This document shows, piece after piece, positions 1 through 8,625 of a stretch of DNA of 64,000 nt. The notes under the pieces are model-generated. The model saw only the letters and a program-made list of their open reading frames with translations, was not told the DNA's origin and did not search any database. How positions within the stretch are numbered: position 1 is the stretch's first letter; the number at the start of each line of letters is the position of its first letter. The position numbers and the translations under genes are program-made. Source of the DNA: Paradevosia shaoguanensis (lineage in GTDB: Bacteria > Pseudomonadota > Alphaproteobacteria > Rhizobiales > Devosiaceae); NCBI RefSeq assembly GCF_016801025.1, contig NZ_CP068983.1, positions 124,001 to 188,000 on the forward strand, read 5' to 3'.

Positions 1-5
1 CACGC

Positions 6-887
6 TCATTCCTTGAGGCCCGTCGAGGCGATGCCCTGGACGAAGTTGCGGCGCAGCAGGATGAAGAGCGTCACCGACGGCACCAGCACGGCGGCCGAGG
101 CGGCGCTGAGGCGGCCAAGGTCGACGGTGAAGCCGGTCTGGAAGAGGGCAAGGCCCACTTCGATGGTGTAGCTCTCGCGGGTGGTGGTGACGATCATCGG
201 CCAAGCAAAGGCGGTCCAGGCCTGGAAGAAGGCGAGGACGCCCAGCGCACCGAGCGCGCCGCGCAGCAGCGGCAGCACGATGCGCCAGAAGATCCAGAGC
301 TCCCCCGCCCCGTCGATGCGCGCGGCTTCGAGGAGTTCATCGGGGATCGAGTGGATGACGTTCTGGCGGATGAGGAAGATGCCGAAGCTCATGACCAGAT
401 AGCCGAGCAGCAGGCCCCAGGTGGAATTGAGGATGCCGAGCGCCTGCGCCTGGAAATAGAGCGGGATCATGTAGACCTCGAACGGCACGATGGCCGTGGC
501 GAGGAACAGCGCGAAGATGACGTTGAGCGTCTTGTAACGGAACTTGCCCAGGATGTAGCCGGCAATGGCCGAGGTCGCGAGGATGGCAACGGTCGAGAGG
601 CCGGCGAAGAGCAGGCTGTTGCCGATCCATATCAGGAGCGGGGTCTGGCCGAGGACGGCCGCGAAATTGTCGAGCGTCGGATTGGCCGGGATGATCGTGG
701 GCGGCCAGGCCAGCATTTCCTGCGGGGTCTTGAAGGCGTTGGCCACCAGGAACACCAGCGGCAGGATCATGAGGATGGCGAAGAGGAAGAGGACGATGTC
801 GATGGAAAGATCGACCGCGCGCTTCTTGAAGCGCAGGCGTGCGCCCTCGGCCTGTTCGATGGCGATGTCGCTGACGGCTTCGCTCAT
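6..887 (-). CDS. Sugar ABC transporter permease, MalG type
   Basis: Inner-membrane permease of a carbohydrate uptake (CUT1) ABC importer, 293 aa, the usual length. About six hydrophobic segments are visible, the first at about residues 28-50. The cytoplasmic EAA loop that docks the ATPase is present (EAARIDGAG, from about residue 187). It overlaps the stop of the MalF-type permease by 4 bp, so the two are translationally coupled. It is the last gene of this transporter in view; the ATPase, if local, lies beyond the left edge. The upstream nag genes suggest an amino sugar or amino-sugar oligosaccharide as substrate, which is inference. Confidence 0.93.
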   Translation of the reverse strand: MSEAVSDIAIEQAEGARLRFKKRAVDLSIDIVLFLFAILMILPLVFLVANAFKTPQEMLAWPPTIIPANPTLDNFAAVLGQTPLLIWIGNSLLFAGLSTVAILATSAIAGYILGKFRYKTLNVIFALFLATAIVPFEVYMIPLYFQAQALGILNSTWGLLLGYLVMSFGIFLIRQNVIHSIPDELLEAARIDGAGELWIFWRIVLPLLRGALGALGVLAFFQAWTAFAWPMIVTTTRESYTIEVGLALFQTGFTVDLGRLSAASAAVLVPSVTLFILLRRNFVQGIASTGLKE

Positions 888-1774
888 GCCCGGGCTCCCT
901 TCTCGCGCAGGAGGGTGAACTGGACGAGGGTGAGGACCAGCACAATGGCCAGCAGCACCACGGCCTCGGAGGCGGCGTAGCCGACGCGGTAGTTGCGGAA
1001 GCTGTTCTCGAGCATGTCGAGCACCAGCACGCGGACCTGGCGGCCGGGCGCGCCCTGCGCGTCGGAGGCGAGGACGAAGGCCTGCGCGTAGACGTTGAAG
1101 CCGGAAACAAGCGTCACCACGGAAACGTAGAGGGTGATGGGCTTGAGCATCGGGATCGAGAGGTGCCAGAACGATTGCGGCCCGGAGGCGCCATCGAGCT
1201 TGGCAGCTTCATAGAGCGAGACCGGCAGGCTCTTGAAGCCAACGATATAGATGAGGACGGCGTAGCCGAGTGCCTGCCAGGAGCAGAGCACGATGACGCA
1301 GATGACCGAGAGCACCGGATCGAACAGCCAGGCCTGCGGCTGAATGCCGAAGAGGCCGAGGAAGGCGTTGAGCGGCCCGAGGCGGGCGTCGAAGATCCAT
1401 TTCCAGGCCATGGCGGCCGGAACGAGCGAAACCACGTGGGGAATGAACACCGCCGTCTCGTAAAAACCGGCGAAGCGGGAGCGCGTGCGGTGGAAGATGA
1501 GGGCTGCCAGGACCATCGCCAGTGGAATGGTGATGATGAGGACGCCGAAAGCGATGATGGTGGTGTTGAGCAGCGCTTCCTGGAAGAGCCTGTCGCCCAT
1601 CAGCTCCTGGAAGTTGGCCAGGCCGATGAACGGCTTCTTCTTGGAGAGGATATCCCACTTGTGCAGGCTGAGCCTGAGCGTATCTGCGATCGGAAACATG
1701 CGCACATAGGCGAAGATCGCCAATGTGGGCAGGATCGCGAGCATCGCGAATATCCATCGTTTGCGCTTGAGCAT
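884..1774 (-). CDS. Sugar ABC transporter permease, MalF type
   Basis: Inner-membrane permease partner of the downstream MalG-type protein, 296 aa. A first transmembrane segment lies at residues 8-28, followed by a periplasmic stretch and further hydrophobic segments. The EAA loop begins near residue 189 (YEAAKLDGASG). It is separated from the binding-protein gene by about 70 bp containing a strong hairpin (1795-1820), and is followed by a 4-bp overlap with the next permease. This gene order (binding protein, MalF, MalG) is standard for CUT1 importers. Confidence 0.93.
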   Translation of the reverse strand: MLKRKRWIFAMLAILPTLAIFAYVRMFPIADTLRLSLHKWDILSKKKPFIGLANFQELMGDRLFQEALLNTTIIAFGVLIITIPLAMVLAALIFHRTRSRFAGFYETAVFIPHVVSLVPAAMAWKWIFDARLGPLNAFLGLFGIQPQAWLFDPVLSVICVIVLCSWQALGYAVLIYIVGFKSLPVSLYEAAKLDGASGPQSFWHLSIPMLKPITLYVSVVTLVSGFNVYAQAFVLASDAQGAPGRQVRVLVLDMLENSFRNYRVGYAASEAVVLLAIVLVLTLVQFTLLREKGARA

Positions 1775-1794
1775 GGCTCCCCCTTGAAAACTGG

Positions 1795-1820
1795 CTTCGG
1801 GGCGGCGGACCGCCCCGAAG
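1795..1820 (-). terminator. Intercistronic hairpin after binding-protein gene
   Basis: Perfect 11-bp inverted repeat (CTTCGGGGCGG / CCGCCCCGAAG) with a 4-nt loop, between the binding-protein stop and the first permease. There is no T-run, so full termination is unlikely. Such hairpins commonly protect the 3' end of the binding-protein message or attenuate readthrough, giving more binding protein than permease. Confidence 0.6.
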
Positions 1821-1842
1821 AAATATCGTCCGACGTTTGCGC

Positions 1843-3165
1843 TTACTGCGCCAGCAGATCTTCGCGGGCGAGGATCTGGTTGGTTTCGTCGGCGGCGGTC
1901 TTGAGGAAGGCGTCGATCGCCGCATCATCCCCCGCCAGGGCAGCGTTGCCGAAGGCGTTGGTGAGCTGGGCGGCGAGGCGCGTCAGCACTTCCTCGATCG
2001 GGCCGATGGCCGGGAGCGTAAAGAACTCATAGCCTTCCGGGTAGTTCACGAAGGCGCCGAAAGCCGGAACCTTGTCGGTGACGACCGAGTAGTCGACGCC
2101 CGAGCGGTTCGGGAGCCAGCCCACGTTCTGGAGGAGCCAGACGAGGTTTTCAGGCGAGTTGGCAGCCTGCGTGTATTCCCAGGCCAGCTTGGCGTCATCG
2201 CCTTCGGCCGAGACATAGAGGTTCGTCGGCAGGGCGATGGAGCCGCGCGGCAGCGGGGCGGTGGCGTACTTGAGGTCCGGAGCCTTGGAGGCGATATCGC
2301 CGATCACCCAGGATTCACGGATGAACATGGCGGTCTGGCCACGCTCGAAGGCTTCCGCGTCGGCCGGCATTTCCGGCGTGACGGTCTTGAGCGTGTGGAC
2401 GTTTTCCAGGTACTGCTTGAGCGCCTTGCGGCCGGCTTCGTTGGCGTAATCGGCCTTCCACTTGCCGTCAGCCGACTGGACGAGGACGTTGCCGCCGTAC
2501 TGGAACAGGTTGATCCAGAACTTTTCGGCAATACCCTGGCCGCCACCCGAAAGACGCATTGACCAGCCCGACACGGTCGGGTTGCCGTTAGCGTCGCGCT
2601 GGGTCAGCTTCTCGGCGTACTGGCTGTATTCTTCCATGGTCTTGGGGGGCTCGGTGAGACCGGCCGCCGCGAACATGTCGGTGTTGTAGAAGAGCGAACC
2701 CTGGCCGCGGAACAGCGGCACGCCGTAGACCACGCCATCCTTGCTGACGGCATCGATGAAGAACTGGCCGAAATTGGCCGGGTCCTTGACGAAAGCCGAG
2801 ACGTCATCGGGCGCAGCCGGCAGCAGCTCGTTCTCGATGTAGCGGCTGGCGGTGGAACCGGGCAGCTCGATGATGAGCGGGCCGGCGGAACCCGAGGTGA
2901 GGCCCAGGGCGATGCGCTTTTCATGCTCGCGCAGGGCGATGGCCTCGACCTTGACGGTCAGGTCCGGATGAGCGGCCTTGAGGCCTTCGGCGACGTGCTC
3001 GTAGAACGGCGCCATTTCCGGATAGCCCGACCAGACGGTGAGCGTGGCAGCGGAAGCCGCCGACAGGCCGGCGAAGAAACCCGCACCAAGCACGCCGCTC
3101 AGCAGCGCCGCCTTGGCCAATCCCCTCGTGAGTGCATTCTTCTGTGTTTTGACCGCAGTAGTCAT
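1843..3165 (-). CDS. Sugar ABC transporter substrate-binding protein
   Basis: Periplasmic solute-binding protein of family 1 (CUT1 type), 440 aa from the chosen start. The N-terminus is basic, then hydrophobic, ending in an ASA signal-peptidase site near residue 39; the mature protein starts ATLTVWSG, typical of sugar binding proteins. An in-frame start 17 codons upstream (3216) is possible, but the ATG at 3165 is preceded by AAGGGGAATGGG and begins directly with the signal peptide. It heads the transporter unit and has its own promoter with a LacI-type operator at 3217-3228. The nag context suggests an amino-sugar ligand. Confidence 0.92.
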   Translation of the reverse strand: MTTAVKTQKNALTRGLAKAALLSGVLGAGFFAGLSAASAATLTVWSGYPEMAPFYEHVAEGLKAAHPDLTVKVEAIALREHEKRIALGLTSGSAGPLIIELPGSTASRYIENELLPAAPDDVSAFVKDPANFGQFFIDAVSKDGVVYGVPLFRGQGSLFYNTDMFAAAGLTEPPKTMEEYSQYAEKLTQRDANGNPTVSGWSMRLSGGGQGIAEKFWINLFQYGGNVLVQSADGKWKADYANEAGRKALKQYLENVHTLKTVTPEMPADAEAFERGQTAMFIRESWVIGDIASKAPDLKYATAPLPRGSIALPTNLYVSAEGDDAKLAWEYTQAANSPENLVWLLQNVGWLPNRSGVDYSVVTDKVPAFGAFVNYPEGYEFFTLPAIGPIEEVLTRLAAQLTNAFGNAALAGDDAAIDAFLKTAADETNQILAREDLLAQ

Positions 3166-3206
3166 CCCATTCCCCTTTATTGACGCGGTGCTGTGATAGC
3201 CCGCAA

Positions 3207-3235
3207 AAGCTTGCATGCAACCGGTTGCGCGTCAA
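3207..3235 (-). promoter_or_regulatory. Promoter with LacI operator GCAACCGGTTGC
   Basis: On the minus strand TTGACG (3235-3230) acts as a -35. A 17-bp spacer holding the perfect 12-bp palindrome GCAACCGGTTGC (3217-3228) follows, then a weak -10 (AAGCTT). The same palindrome, with the same GTCAAGC two bases beyond it, occurs at 7309-7329 in front of nagB. A repressor bound between -35 and -10 would block polymerase directly. The likely repressor is the LacI protein at 7405. Confidence 0.7.
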
Positions 3236-3265
3236 GCGTTCCGCGGGTTTCGTGTCCCCAGGTTT

Positions 3266-4528
3266 TCACTTCGTAAGGCCCTGGGAAGCCAGTTGCGCAA
3301 TGGCGGCATCCGCCAGCGCCTCGGCCGAACCTGCTGCAAAACCAGCGGGCTGGCCGTAATAACGATGCGCCTCATCGACCTCGTAGCCACCGAACGGAAA
3401 TTCGCTGGCGGGCGAGATGTAGCCGGGATTGTCCTCGGCGAAATCGGCAATGATCGCGGGGCTTTCAGCCGGAAGCTGCGCGCGGATATGCAGCGCGGTT
3501 TCGGCGAAGATTTCACCCGGCAGGCCGACGATGGGCAGCCCGCCCCAATCGAGCACGGTGACGCGCTCGACCATAGGCGCGAGGGTCTGCGGAGCGATGT
3601 TTTCGGCCCAATCGATCCAGTGGCCGAGAAGGGCCGCCCGTGCCGGAGCGGCACCGGCCATTTCGCTGCGCCACTCTGCCGCAAGGGTTTTGGGAGGCGC
3701 GGTCTCGCGCCGTTCCTGGCGGAGGACGACTTCGGCATTGCCGACGGCGATGCGAGTGCCAAGCGGCGCTTCGGGCGCCGCAAGGGCGGCCTGCGCAATG
3801 CGGCCACCGATTCTTTCGGCGGCCTCGTAAGTGCGATCCGGATTGGCGGCAAGGCTGACCGAGGCGTGAGCGGAGTGGCCGGTATTGGCGTCGCCCGTGC
3901 AGCCGGTGAGGAACAGGGCCACGGCGCCCGGATAGGCCGCCTCGATGTCGCGGCGCACGAAGTGCGGGTAGTCGGCGGTCCAGAGGCGATTGTCGGCGCC
4001 GAGCACCACGGGATGGCAGGCGTAGGAGGTGACGACCGCGATCATCGTACCGTCTTCGGCGCGGATGCGGATGACGGGGACGGCGCGGTCGACGGTGCCG
4101 CCGGCATGGCGGCGGTTGCGAGCGACGTCGGGATCGGTGCCGAGGCCGGCGGCGAGCGTGGCAGGACGCTGATTGGCGACGGCCTGGTTTATGGCCTCGA
4201 TGCAGGCGGCTTCGAGCCGCGCCAGATAAGCAGAATCGGAGGCGAGGCTGAGGCGGCCGGCCATAGAGACGGGCCCGCCGTGATTATGGAGGGCGGCGAT
4301 GAGAACGTTGTCCTGCGGAAGGTTGCAGGCCGCGCGAATGCGGGCGCTCATCTCGCCATGGAGGCCGATGACATCGGCGACGGCGAGCGCGGTGTCGTTG
4401 ACGGCGACGGCGCGCACGGTCAGCGCGTCATGGGCGCCGGTGGCAGGCTCGCTGCGAGCGGCGAAGCCCGAGAGCAGCAGGCCCGCAGGCGGAGTGATAT
4501 CGACGATGGAGGCGCCGGCGCGGATCAT
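3266..4528 (-). CDS. Neutral ceramidase-like hydrolase
   Basis: 420-aa protein resembling the N-terminal catalytic domain of neutral/alkaline non-lysosomal ceramidases, a zinc amidase fold. Visible marks are an N-terminal AGASIVDITPP, a histidine motif LHNHGGP near residue 90, and SYACHP near residue 180 followed by TGCTGDAN. It is far shorter than true ceramidases (about 650-750 aa) and has no obvious signal peptide, so it is probably cytoplasmic. The start at 4528 overlaps the nagA stop (ATGA). Placement in a nag operon suggests hydrolysis of an amide or N-acyl bond on an amino-sugar derivative rather than ceramide; the true substrate is unknown. Confidence 0.75.
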   Translation of the reverse strand: MIRAGASIVDITPPAGLLLSGFAARSEPATGAHDALTVRAVAVNDTALAVADVIGLHGEMSARIRAACNLPQDNVLIAALHNHGGPVSMAGRLSLASDSAYLARLEAACIEAINQAVANQRPATLAAGLGTDPDVARNRRHAGGTVDRAVPVIRIRAEDGTMIAVVTSYACHPVVLGADNRLWTADYPHFVRRDIEAAYPGAVALFLTGCTGDANTGHSAHASVSLAANPDRTYEAAERIGGRIAQAALAAPEAPLGTRIAVGNAEVVLRQERRETAPPKTLAAEWRSEMAGAAPARAALLGHWIDWAENIAPQTLAPMVERVTVLDWGGLPIVGLPGEIFAETALHIRAQLPAESPAIIADFAEDNPGYISPASEFPFGGYEVDEAHRYYGQPAGFAAGSAEALADAAIAQLASQGLTK

Positions 4529-5673
4529 GCGGATTTCCTCTGCCCTGCGACCCAGACCTCGCGCAGAGCGAGGCGGCGAGCACCGGGTTGCCAATCGAAA
4601 GCAATGAGATCGGCGGGCTGACCCACCTGCATCAGACCACGATCCCTGGCGAAGCGGCCGGGATTGACGGTGGCGAGGCGCAGGGCTTCGGCGAGCGAGA
4701 GGCCGGCCAGATCGATGGCGATGGCGACGTTGGCGTTGAGCGGGAGGCCGGCGCCGGCGAGATAGGGCGTGCCGGCAATGCCCACCCTGCCCTCTGCGGT
4801 GACCTCGACGCGACCGCCTACCTGCTGCTCGTAGATGCCGGGCGGGAGGCCGGCGAGCGCGACGGTGTCGGAGACGAGCACGGAGCGGGCCAGAGACTTG
4901 GCGCGCAGCATGACCTTGAAGGTATCGGCCGGGAGGTGATGGCCATCGGCAATGAAGGTGGCGGAGAGACGATCGTCGGCCAGTTGCGCCCAGATGAAAT
5001 TGGGGTGGCGCGGCAGGCTGGCGGCGGCGCCGTTGCCGAGATGGGTGGAGAGCACGGCGCCCGCCTGGGCGGCAGCGTGGATCTGCTCGGGGGTGGCGGC
5101 GGTGTGACCGATGGCGATGTGAACGCCGCGGCGGGTGAGCTCGGCGATGTAGGCGATGGCCTCGGGGTATTCGGGCGAGAGCGTCACCATGCTGACGAGG
5201 CCGTTGCAGGCGGCCTGCCAGCGCTCGAATTCGGCGAGCGCGGGCGCGCGGACATGCTCGAGCGGATGAGCGCCGCGGGGGCCATCGACCGGGGAAATCG
5301 AGGGGCCTTCGACGTGAATGCCGACGATCATGTGCGCAGCCAGCGGATCGATGCGGCGCGCTTCGGCAATGGCGGCGAGAGCGGCGAGGATGCTCGGCTC
5401 GGCGGCGGTGATGATTGTGGGAAGGAAGGTGGTGACGCCTTCCAGCGCCATTCGTTCACAGAGCGCGATGACGGTTTGCGCCGTCACCGTGCCGGTATTG
5501 AGATCGATGCCGCCAAAACCATTGACCTGCAGGTCCACCAGGCCCGAGGCGATATAGGCCTCGGCCGGTTCGGACGGGCGGGTGATATCGGCGATCCGCC
5601 CATCCTCGATGCCGACGGCAAGGGTGATGCCGGTGGCCGGGTCCTTGCCGGTAATGGTCTGGCGTGCCGTCAC
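4525..5673 (-). CDS. nagA: N-acetylglucosamine-6-phosphate deacetylase
   Basis: 382-aa amidohydrolase that removes the acetyl group from GlcNAc-6-phosphate, giving glucosamine-6-phosphate for NagB. Metal and active-site motifs are present: HVEGP (Glu), STHLGNGA (His) and VLVSDTV (catalytic Asp), plus ADGHH. The usual THLFNAM is THLGNGA here, seen in divergent NagA forms. The start is a GTG at 5673 that overlaps the previous stop (GTGA); longer in-frame ATGs would run deep into the upstream gene. It lies between the SIS-domain gene and the ceramidase-like gene, overlapping both by 4 bp. Confidence 0.88.
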   Translation of the reverse strand: MTARQTITGKDPATGITLAVGIEDGRIADITRPSEPAEAYIASGLVDLQVNGFGGIDLNTGTVTAQTVIALCERMALEGVTTFLPTIITAAEPSILAALAAIAEARRIDPLAAHMIVGIHVEGPSISPVDGPRGAHPLEHVRAPALAEFERWQAACNGLVSMVTLSPEYPEAIAYIAELTRRGVHIAIGHTAATPEQIHAAAQAGAVLSTHLGNGAAASLPRHPNFIWAQLADDRLSATFIADGHHLPADTFKVMLRAKSLARSVLVSDTVALAGLPPGIYEQQVGGRVEVTAEGRVGIAGTPYLAGAGLPLNANVAIAIDLAGLSLAEALRLATVNPGRFARDRGLMQVGQPADLIAFDWQPGARRLALREVWVAGQRKSA

Positions 5674-6449
5674 AGTGCGCGCACCCGATCGTGGAAGCGG
5701 GCAATGAAGCGGGCATTGGCTTCGTCGCCGCCCGGGGCATTGCCACTGCGCCAGACCGGCGGCTCGATGCCGCGCTCGACGAGCTTGGCGACCGTGCGGA
5801 TGACCAGGCAATTGAGCGCGAAGGCATTGGCGAAGGTCGAGATGGCGGCGATATCCTGGCTCATGCCGGGAACGCGGACCACGGCATCGCCGATCGGCAC
5901 CTTGGTATCGATGGCGAGATCGACGATATCGAGCAGGTTATGCTTGGTGGGATGGCGCGCCGGATGATCGGGCGCGGTATTGGCCGCGTGCTGGCGCGAG
6001 CTGACGCCGATGACGAAGACGCCGCGGCGCTTGGCTTCGAGCGCCGCATCGATGAGCGCGGCGTTGATGCCATAGGCGTTGACGAGGATGAGCAGGTCGC
6101 CCTCGCCCAGCCGCTGGTCGGTGATGACGACCTTGCCGTAGCCGGGGGTGCGCTCGATGGCCATGGAGCGCAGGGCGCCGTTGGAGAGCAGCGTGCCTTC
6201 GTCGAGAATGGCGCTCACATGCATGAGGCCGCCGGCGCGGAAGAAGACTTCCTGGCTGGCAAGGTTCGAGTGGCCGCCAGGGCCATAGATATAGACCAGG
6301 CGGTCGGCAGCGATCTGGTCGGCCACGCGCGCGGCGGCGGCGTCGAGTGCGTCACGCTCCTCGCCCAGGATGCGCTGCATGATCGACTGGGTTTCGCCGA
6401 AATAGGCCGCGCAGAGCGCGTCGGCATCGATGGTCTTGGTCTCAGGCAT
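5670..6449 (-). CDS. SIS-domain sugar isomerase (UPF0309-like)
   Basis: 259-aa protein with a single sugar-isomerase (SIS) fold that binds phosphosugars. The glycine-rich region YGPGGHSNLASQE, the RAGGL stretch and a Ser/Thr loop before a UNQ-like ILVNAYGIN segment fit the UPF0309 group. The start ATG at 6449 overlaps the nagB stop by 8 bp. It sits between nagB and nagA, so it probably isomerises or epimerises a phosphorylated amino sugar feeding the NagA/NagB steps (for example an N-acetylmannosamine-type intermediate). That reaction is inference; the family has no firm general assignment. Confidence 0.8.
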   Translation of the reverse strand: MPETKTIDADALCAAYFGETQSIMQRILGEERDALDAAAARVADQIAADRLVYIYGPGGHSNLASQEVFFRAGGLMHVSAILDEGTLLSNGALRSMAIERTPGYGKVVITDQRLGEGDLLILVNAYGINAALIDAALEAKRRGVFVIGVSSRQHAANTAPDHPARHPTKHNLLDIVDLAIDTKVPIGDAVVRVPGMSQDIAAISTFANAFALNCLVIRTVAKLVERGIEPPVWRSGNAPGGDEANARFIARFHDRVRAL

Positions 6450-7230
6450 CGGGATCGGACTCCGCATCCAGGTAAAGCGTGCAGTTGGACTGCTGGCGCA
6501 GGATGCTGGCCGGGCAGTCGGTGGAAATCGGGCCATGGAGCGCCGCGGCAACCGCCGCGCGCTTGACGCTGCCGGGCACGACGCAGAACAGGCGATCGGC
6601 GCGCAGGAGCCGCGGAATGGTGAGGGTGACGGCGCGCTCGGGAACGTCCTCGAAGCGATCGAAGCAATCGTCATCCACCTGCTGCTGGCGGCAAACGTCG
6701 TCGAGTTCAACGACCTTCACGTCGAGCGGATCGCGGAAATCGGCGACCGGGGGATCGTTGAAGGCGATGTGGCCGTTGACGCCGATGCCCAGGCAGATGA
6801 AATCGAGCGGAGCCTCATCGAGCAGCGCGGCATAGCGCCGGACCTCGGCCTCGGGATCGGGTTCGGGCACGATGCGGTGCACGGCCTTGAACGGCAGGCG
6901 ACCGAAGACATTGGCATCGAGCCAACTGGCAAAGCGCTCGGGAGCGCCGGCAGGCAGGCCGATATATTCATCCATGTGGAAGGCGACGACGCGCGACCAA
7001 TCGATGCCGGGAGCTTCGCAAAGCGCGGCCAGCATTTCGGACTGGCTGGGCGCGGCGGCGAAGACCATGCGCACCTCGGCCTTGGCGGCAAGGCGCTCGC
7101 GCAGGGCCTCGGCGACATCGCGGGCGCCGGCGGCGCCCATGGCGGCACGGGTCGGAAAGGTGAGAACTTCGAGCCGCTCGACATGGCGGCTGGCCGGCTG
7201 CTGGGTACGGGTGGCGACAGTCGAGCTCAA
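6442..7230 (-). CDS. nagB: Glucosamine-6-phosphate deaminase
   Basis: 262 aa from the chosen start. Converts glucosamine-6-phosphate to fructose-6-phosphate and ammonia. The conserved FHMDEYIGL (catalytic Asp) and GIGVNGHIAFNDPP (active-site His) are present; Asp replaces the usual Glu in FNEP, a variant seen in related sequences. The reading frame is open to an ATG at 7287, but that would lie about 10 bp from the predicted -10. A TTG at 7230 has GGAG at a good distance and gives the usual NagB length (E. coli 266 aa). First gene of the nag operon, under the LacI operator at 7307-7322. Confidence 0.88.
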   Translation of the reverse strand: MSSTVATRTQQPASRHVERLEVLTFPTRAAMGAAGARDVAEALRERLAAKAEVRMVFAAAPSQSEMLAALCEAPGIDWSRVVAFHMDEYIGLPAGAPERFASWLDANVFGRLPFKAVHRIVPEPDPEAEVRRYAALLDEAPLDFICLGIGVNGHIAFNDPPVADFRDPLDVKVVELDDVCRQQQVDDDCFDRFEDVPERAVTLTIPRLLRADRLFCVVPGSVKRAAVAAALHGPISTDCPASILRQQSNCTLYLDAESDPDA

Positions 7231-7298
7231 AACCAACTCCAGTATGCGATAAGGGCGCCGCAACGGCCACGGCCGCATTGGCGCCAAGAAGTCCGGCG

Positions 7299-7327
7299 AC
7301 TATTTAATGCAACCGGTTGCATGTCAA
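7299..7327 (-). promoter_or_regulatory. nagB promoter with 16-bp perfect LacI operator
   Basis: Minus-strand -35 TTGACA (7327-7322), then a spacer containing the perfect palindrome ATGCAACCGGTTGCAT (7307-7322), then an AT-rich -10 region (TAAATA/AATAGT). The core GCAACCGGTTGC and the flanking GTCAAGC are shared exactly with the site at 3217-3228. The site also lies about 80 bp upstream of the divergent lacI-type gene, so autoregulation is possible. Confidence 0.75.
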
Positions 7328-7404
7328 GCTGTTGCGGGACTTGTCCCGGCATGCTTTGTTGCCGCCGATTTCTGGGCAAAATCAACGAATCGCGTGGGGC
7401 GAGG

Positions 7405-8400
7405 ATGACGGGACGTCGGGATGGAGTGACCATCAGCCAGGTGGCGAAGGCCGCGGGCGTTGCACGCTCCAGCGTTTCGCGCGCCTTTACGCGGCCGGAC
7501 ATGCTCAGCCAGCAGACGGTGGAGCGCATCCTCGCGGTGGCCGAGGAACTGGGCTATGTGCCCAACCACACGGCGCGTGCACTTTCCACCGGCCGGCACG
7601 GCAACGTGGCGCTGATCGTGCCCGACGTCGCCAATCCGTTCTTTCCCCCGCTGATCCGCTCGGCGCAGATGGAAGCGGACCGCTTCGATTTCTGCGTGTT
7701 CCTTGGGAATTCGGACGAGAAGGCCAAGCAGGAAGACAAGCTGGTGGGGCGTTTTTCGGGACAGGTCGAGGGGCTGATCCTGGCCTCCTCGCGCCTTTCG
7801 GACGAGCGCATCCACGCGCATGCCGCGCTGCGGCCGCTGGTGCTGATCAACCGCGACGTGGCGGGGATTTCGCGCATTCTCATCGACAGCGGTTCAGGCG
7901 TGAGCGAAGCGGTGGCGCACCTGGCCGAGCTTGGGCACAGATCGCTGGTCTATGTGGCGGGACCATCGAGCTCATGGTCGAACGCCCAGCGCCGGATGGC
8001 GGTGCGGAAGTCGGCTACAGCGCTCGGGCTCGAGGTGCAGACGATCGCGGCCGCGGTGCCCTCGTTCCAGGCGGGGCGCAATGCCGTGCCGGCGATCCGG
8101 GCATCGGGGGCGACGGCAGTGGTGGCGTTCGACGACCTCATGGCGCAGGGCATCCTGGCGGGAATGAGCGAAGCCGGCGTGCGGGTACCGGAGGAATTCA
8201 GCGTGGTCGGGTGCGACGACGTGCTGGGCGCAGCGACCTACCCGCCGCTGACGACGGTTTCCAACCGCTCGGTCGAGGCGGGAAAGGCGGCGTTTTCGCT
8301 GCTGATGGACGTGCTGGACAGCAGCGCGATCCGGGATGTGCGGTATATGCTGGAGACGCATGTGGTGGTGCGGGGGACTACGGGGCCGGCGCCGCGGTAG
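7405..8400 (+). CDS. LacI-family repressor of the nag unit
   Basis: 331-aa regulator. The helix-turn-helix lies at about residues 9-28 (ISQVAKAAGVARSSVSRAF), followed by the hinge helix and a periplasmic-binding-protein-like effector domain to the C-terminus (SVVGCDD is typical). The ATG at 7405 has GGGGCGAGG just upstream; the open frame extends further 5' but without homology. Divergent from nagB, with the GCAACCGGTTGC operator between them. It probably represses both the nag enzymes and the transporter, with an amino-sugar phosphate or imported sugar as inducer (inference). Confidence 0.9.
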   Translation: MTGRRDGVTISQVAKAAGVARSSVSRAFTRPDMLSQQTVERILAVAEELGYVPNHTARALSTGRHGNVALIVPDVANPFFPPLIRSAQMEADRFDFCVFLGNSDEKAKQEDKLVGRFSGQVEGLILASSRLSDERIHAHAALRPLVLINRDVAGISRILIDSGSGVSEAVAHLAELGHRSLVYVAGPSSSWSNAQRRMAVRKSATALGLEVQTIAAAVPSFQAGRNAVPAIRASGATAVVAFDDLMAQGILAGMSEAGVRVPEEFSVVGCDDVLGAATYPPLTTVSNRSVEAGKAAFSLLMDVLDSSAIRDVRYMLETHVVVRGTTGPAPR

Positions 8401-8498
8401 GGGCTGGATCAGGGTGGGCACCGGCGAGCGCCGGAAGTGGCTCGCGAGCCTAAGAGATTTCCATGAGCGCGTGACCGCGACATCGGGGTTGGGGCGCC

Positions 8499-8543
8499 GC
8501 CCTCACCCGCCCTTCGGGCACCTTCTCCCACAAGGGGAGAAGG
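8499..8543. repeat. RIME-like palindromic intergenic repeat
   Basis: GCCCTTCGGGC followed by CCTTCTCCC-ACA-AGGGGAGAAGG. This paired-hairpin layout matches short palindromic repeats widely scattered between genes of Rhizobiales. It fills most of the 225-bp gap between convergent lacI and DUF488 genes and could form a bidirectional terminator. No other copy was seen in this window. Confidence 0.55.
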
Positions 8544-8625
8544 AACGGTGGGGCCCGACACGTTGAGGGGAGTTGGGTTGGCCCGGACGTGCTGGTCTGC
8601 AACCAGGGCGCCCCGCCCTAGCCGC

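Noticed and set aside
3215-4621. Plus-strand open frame opposite the ceramidase-like gene
   Set aside because: Shadow frame; the minus-strand protein has family motifs and a coupled start.
6430-7404. Upstream extension of the LacI reading frame to 6430
   Set aside because: It would cover nagB and the operator; the ATG at 7405 has a ribosome site and begins the DNA-binding domain.
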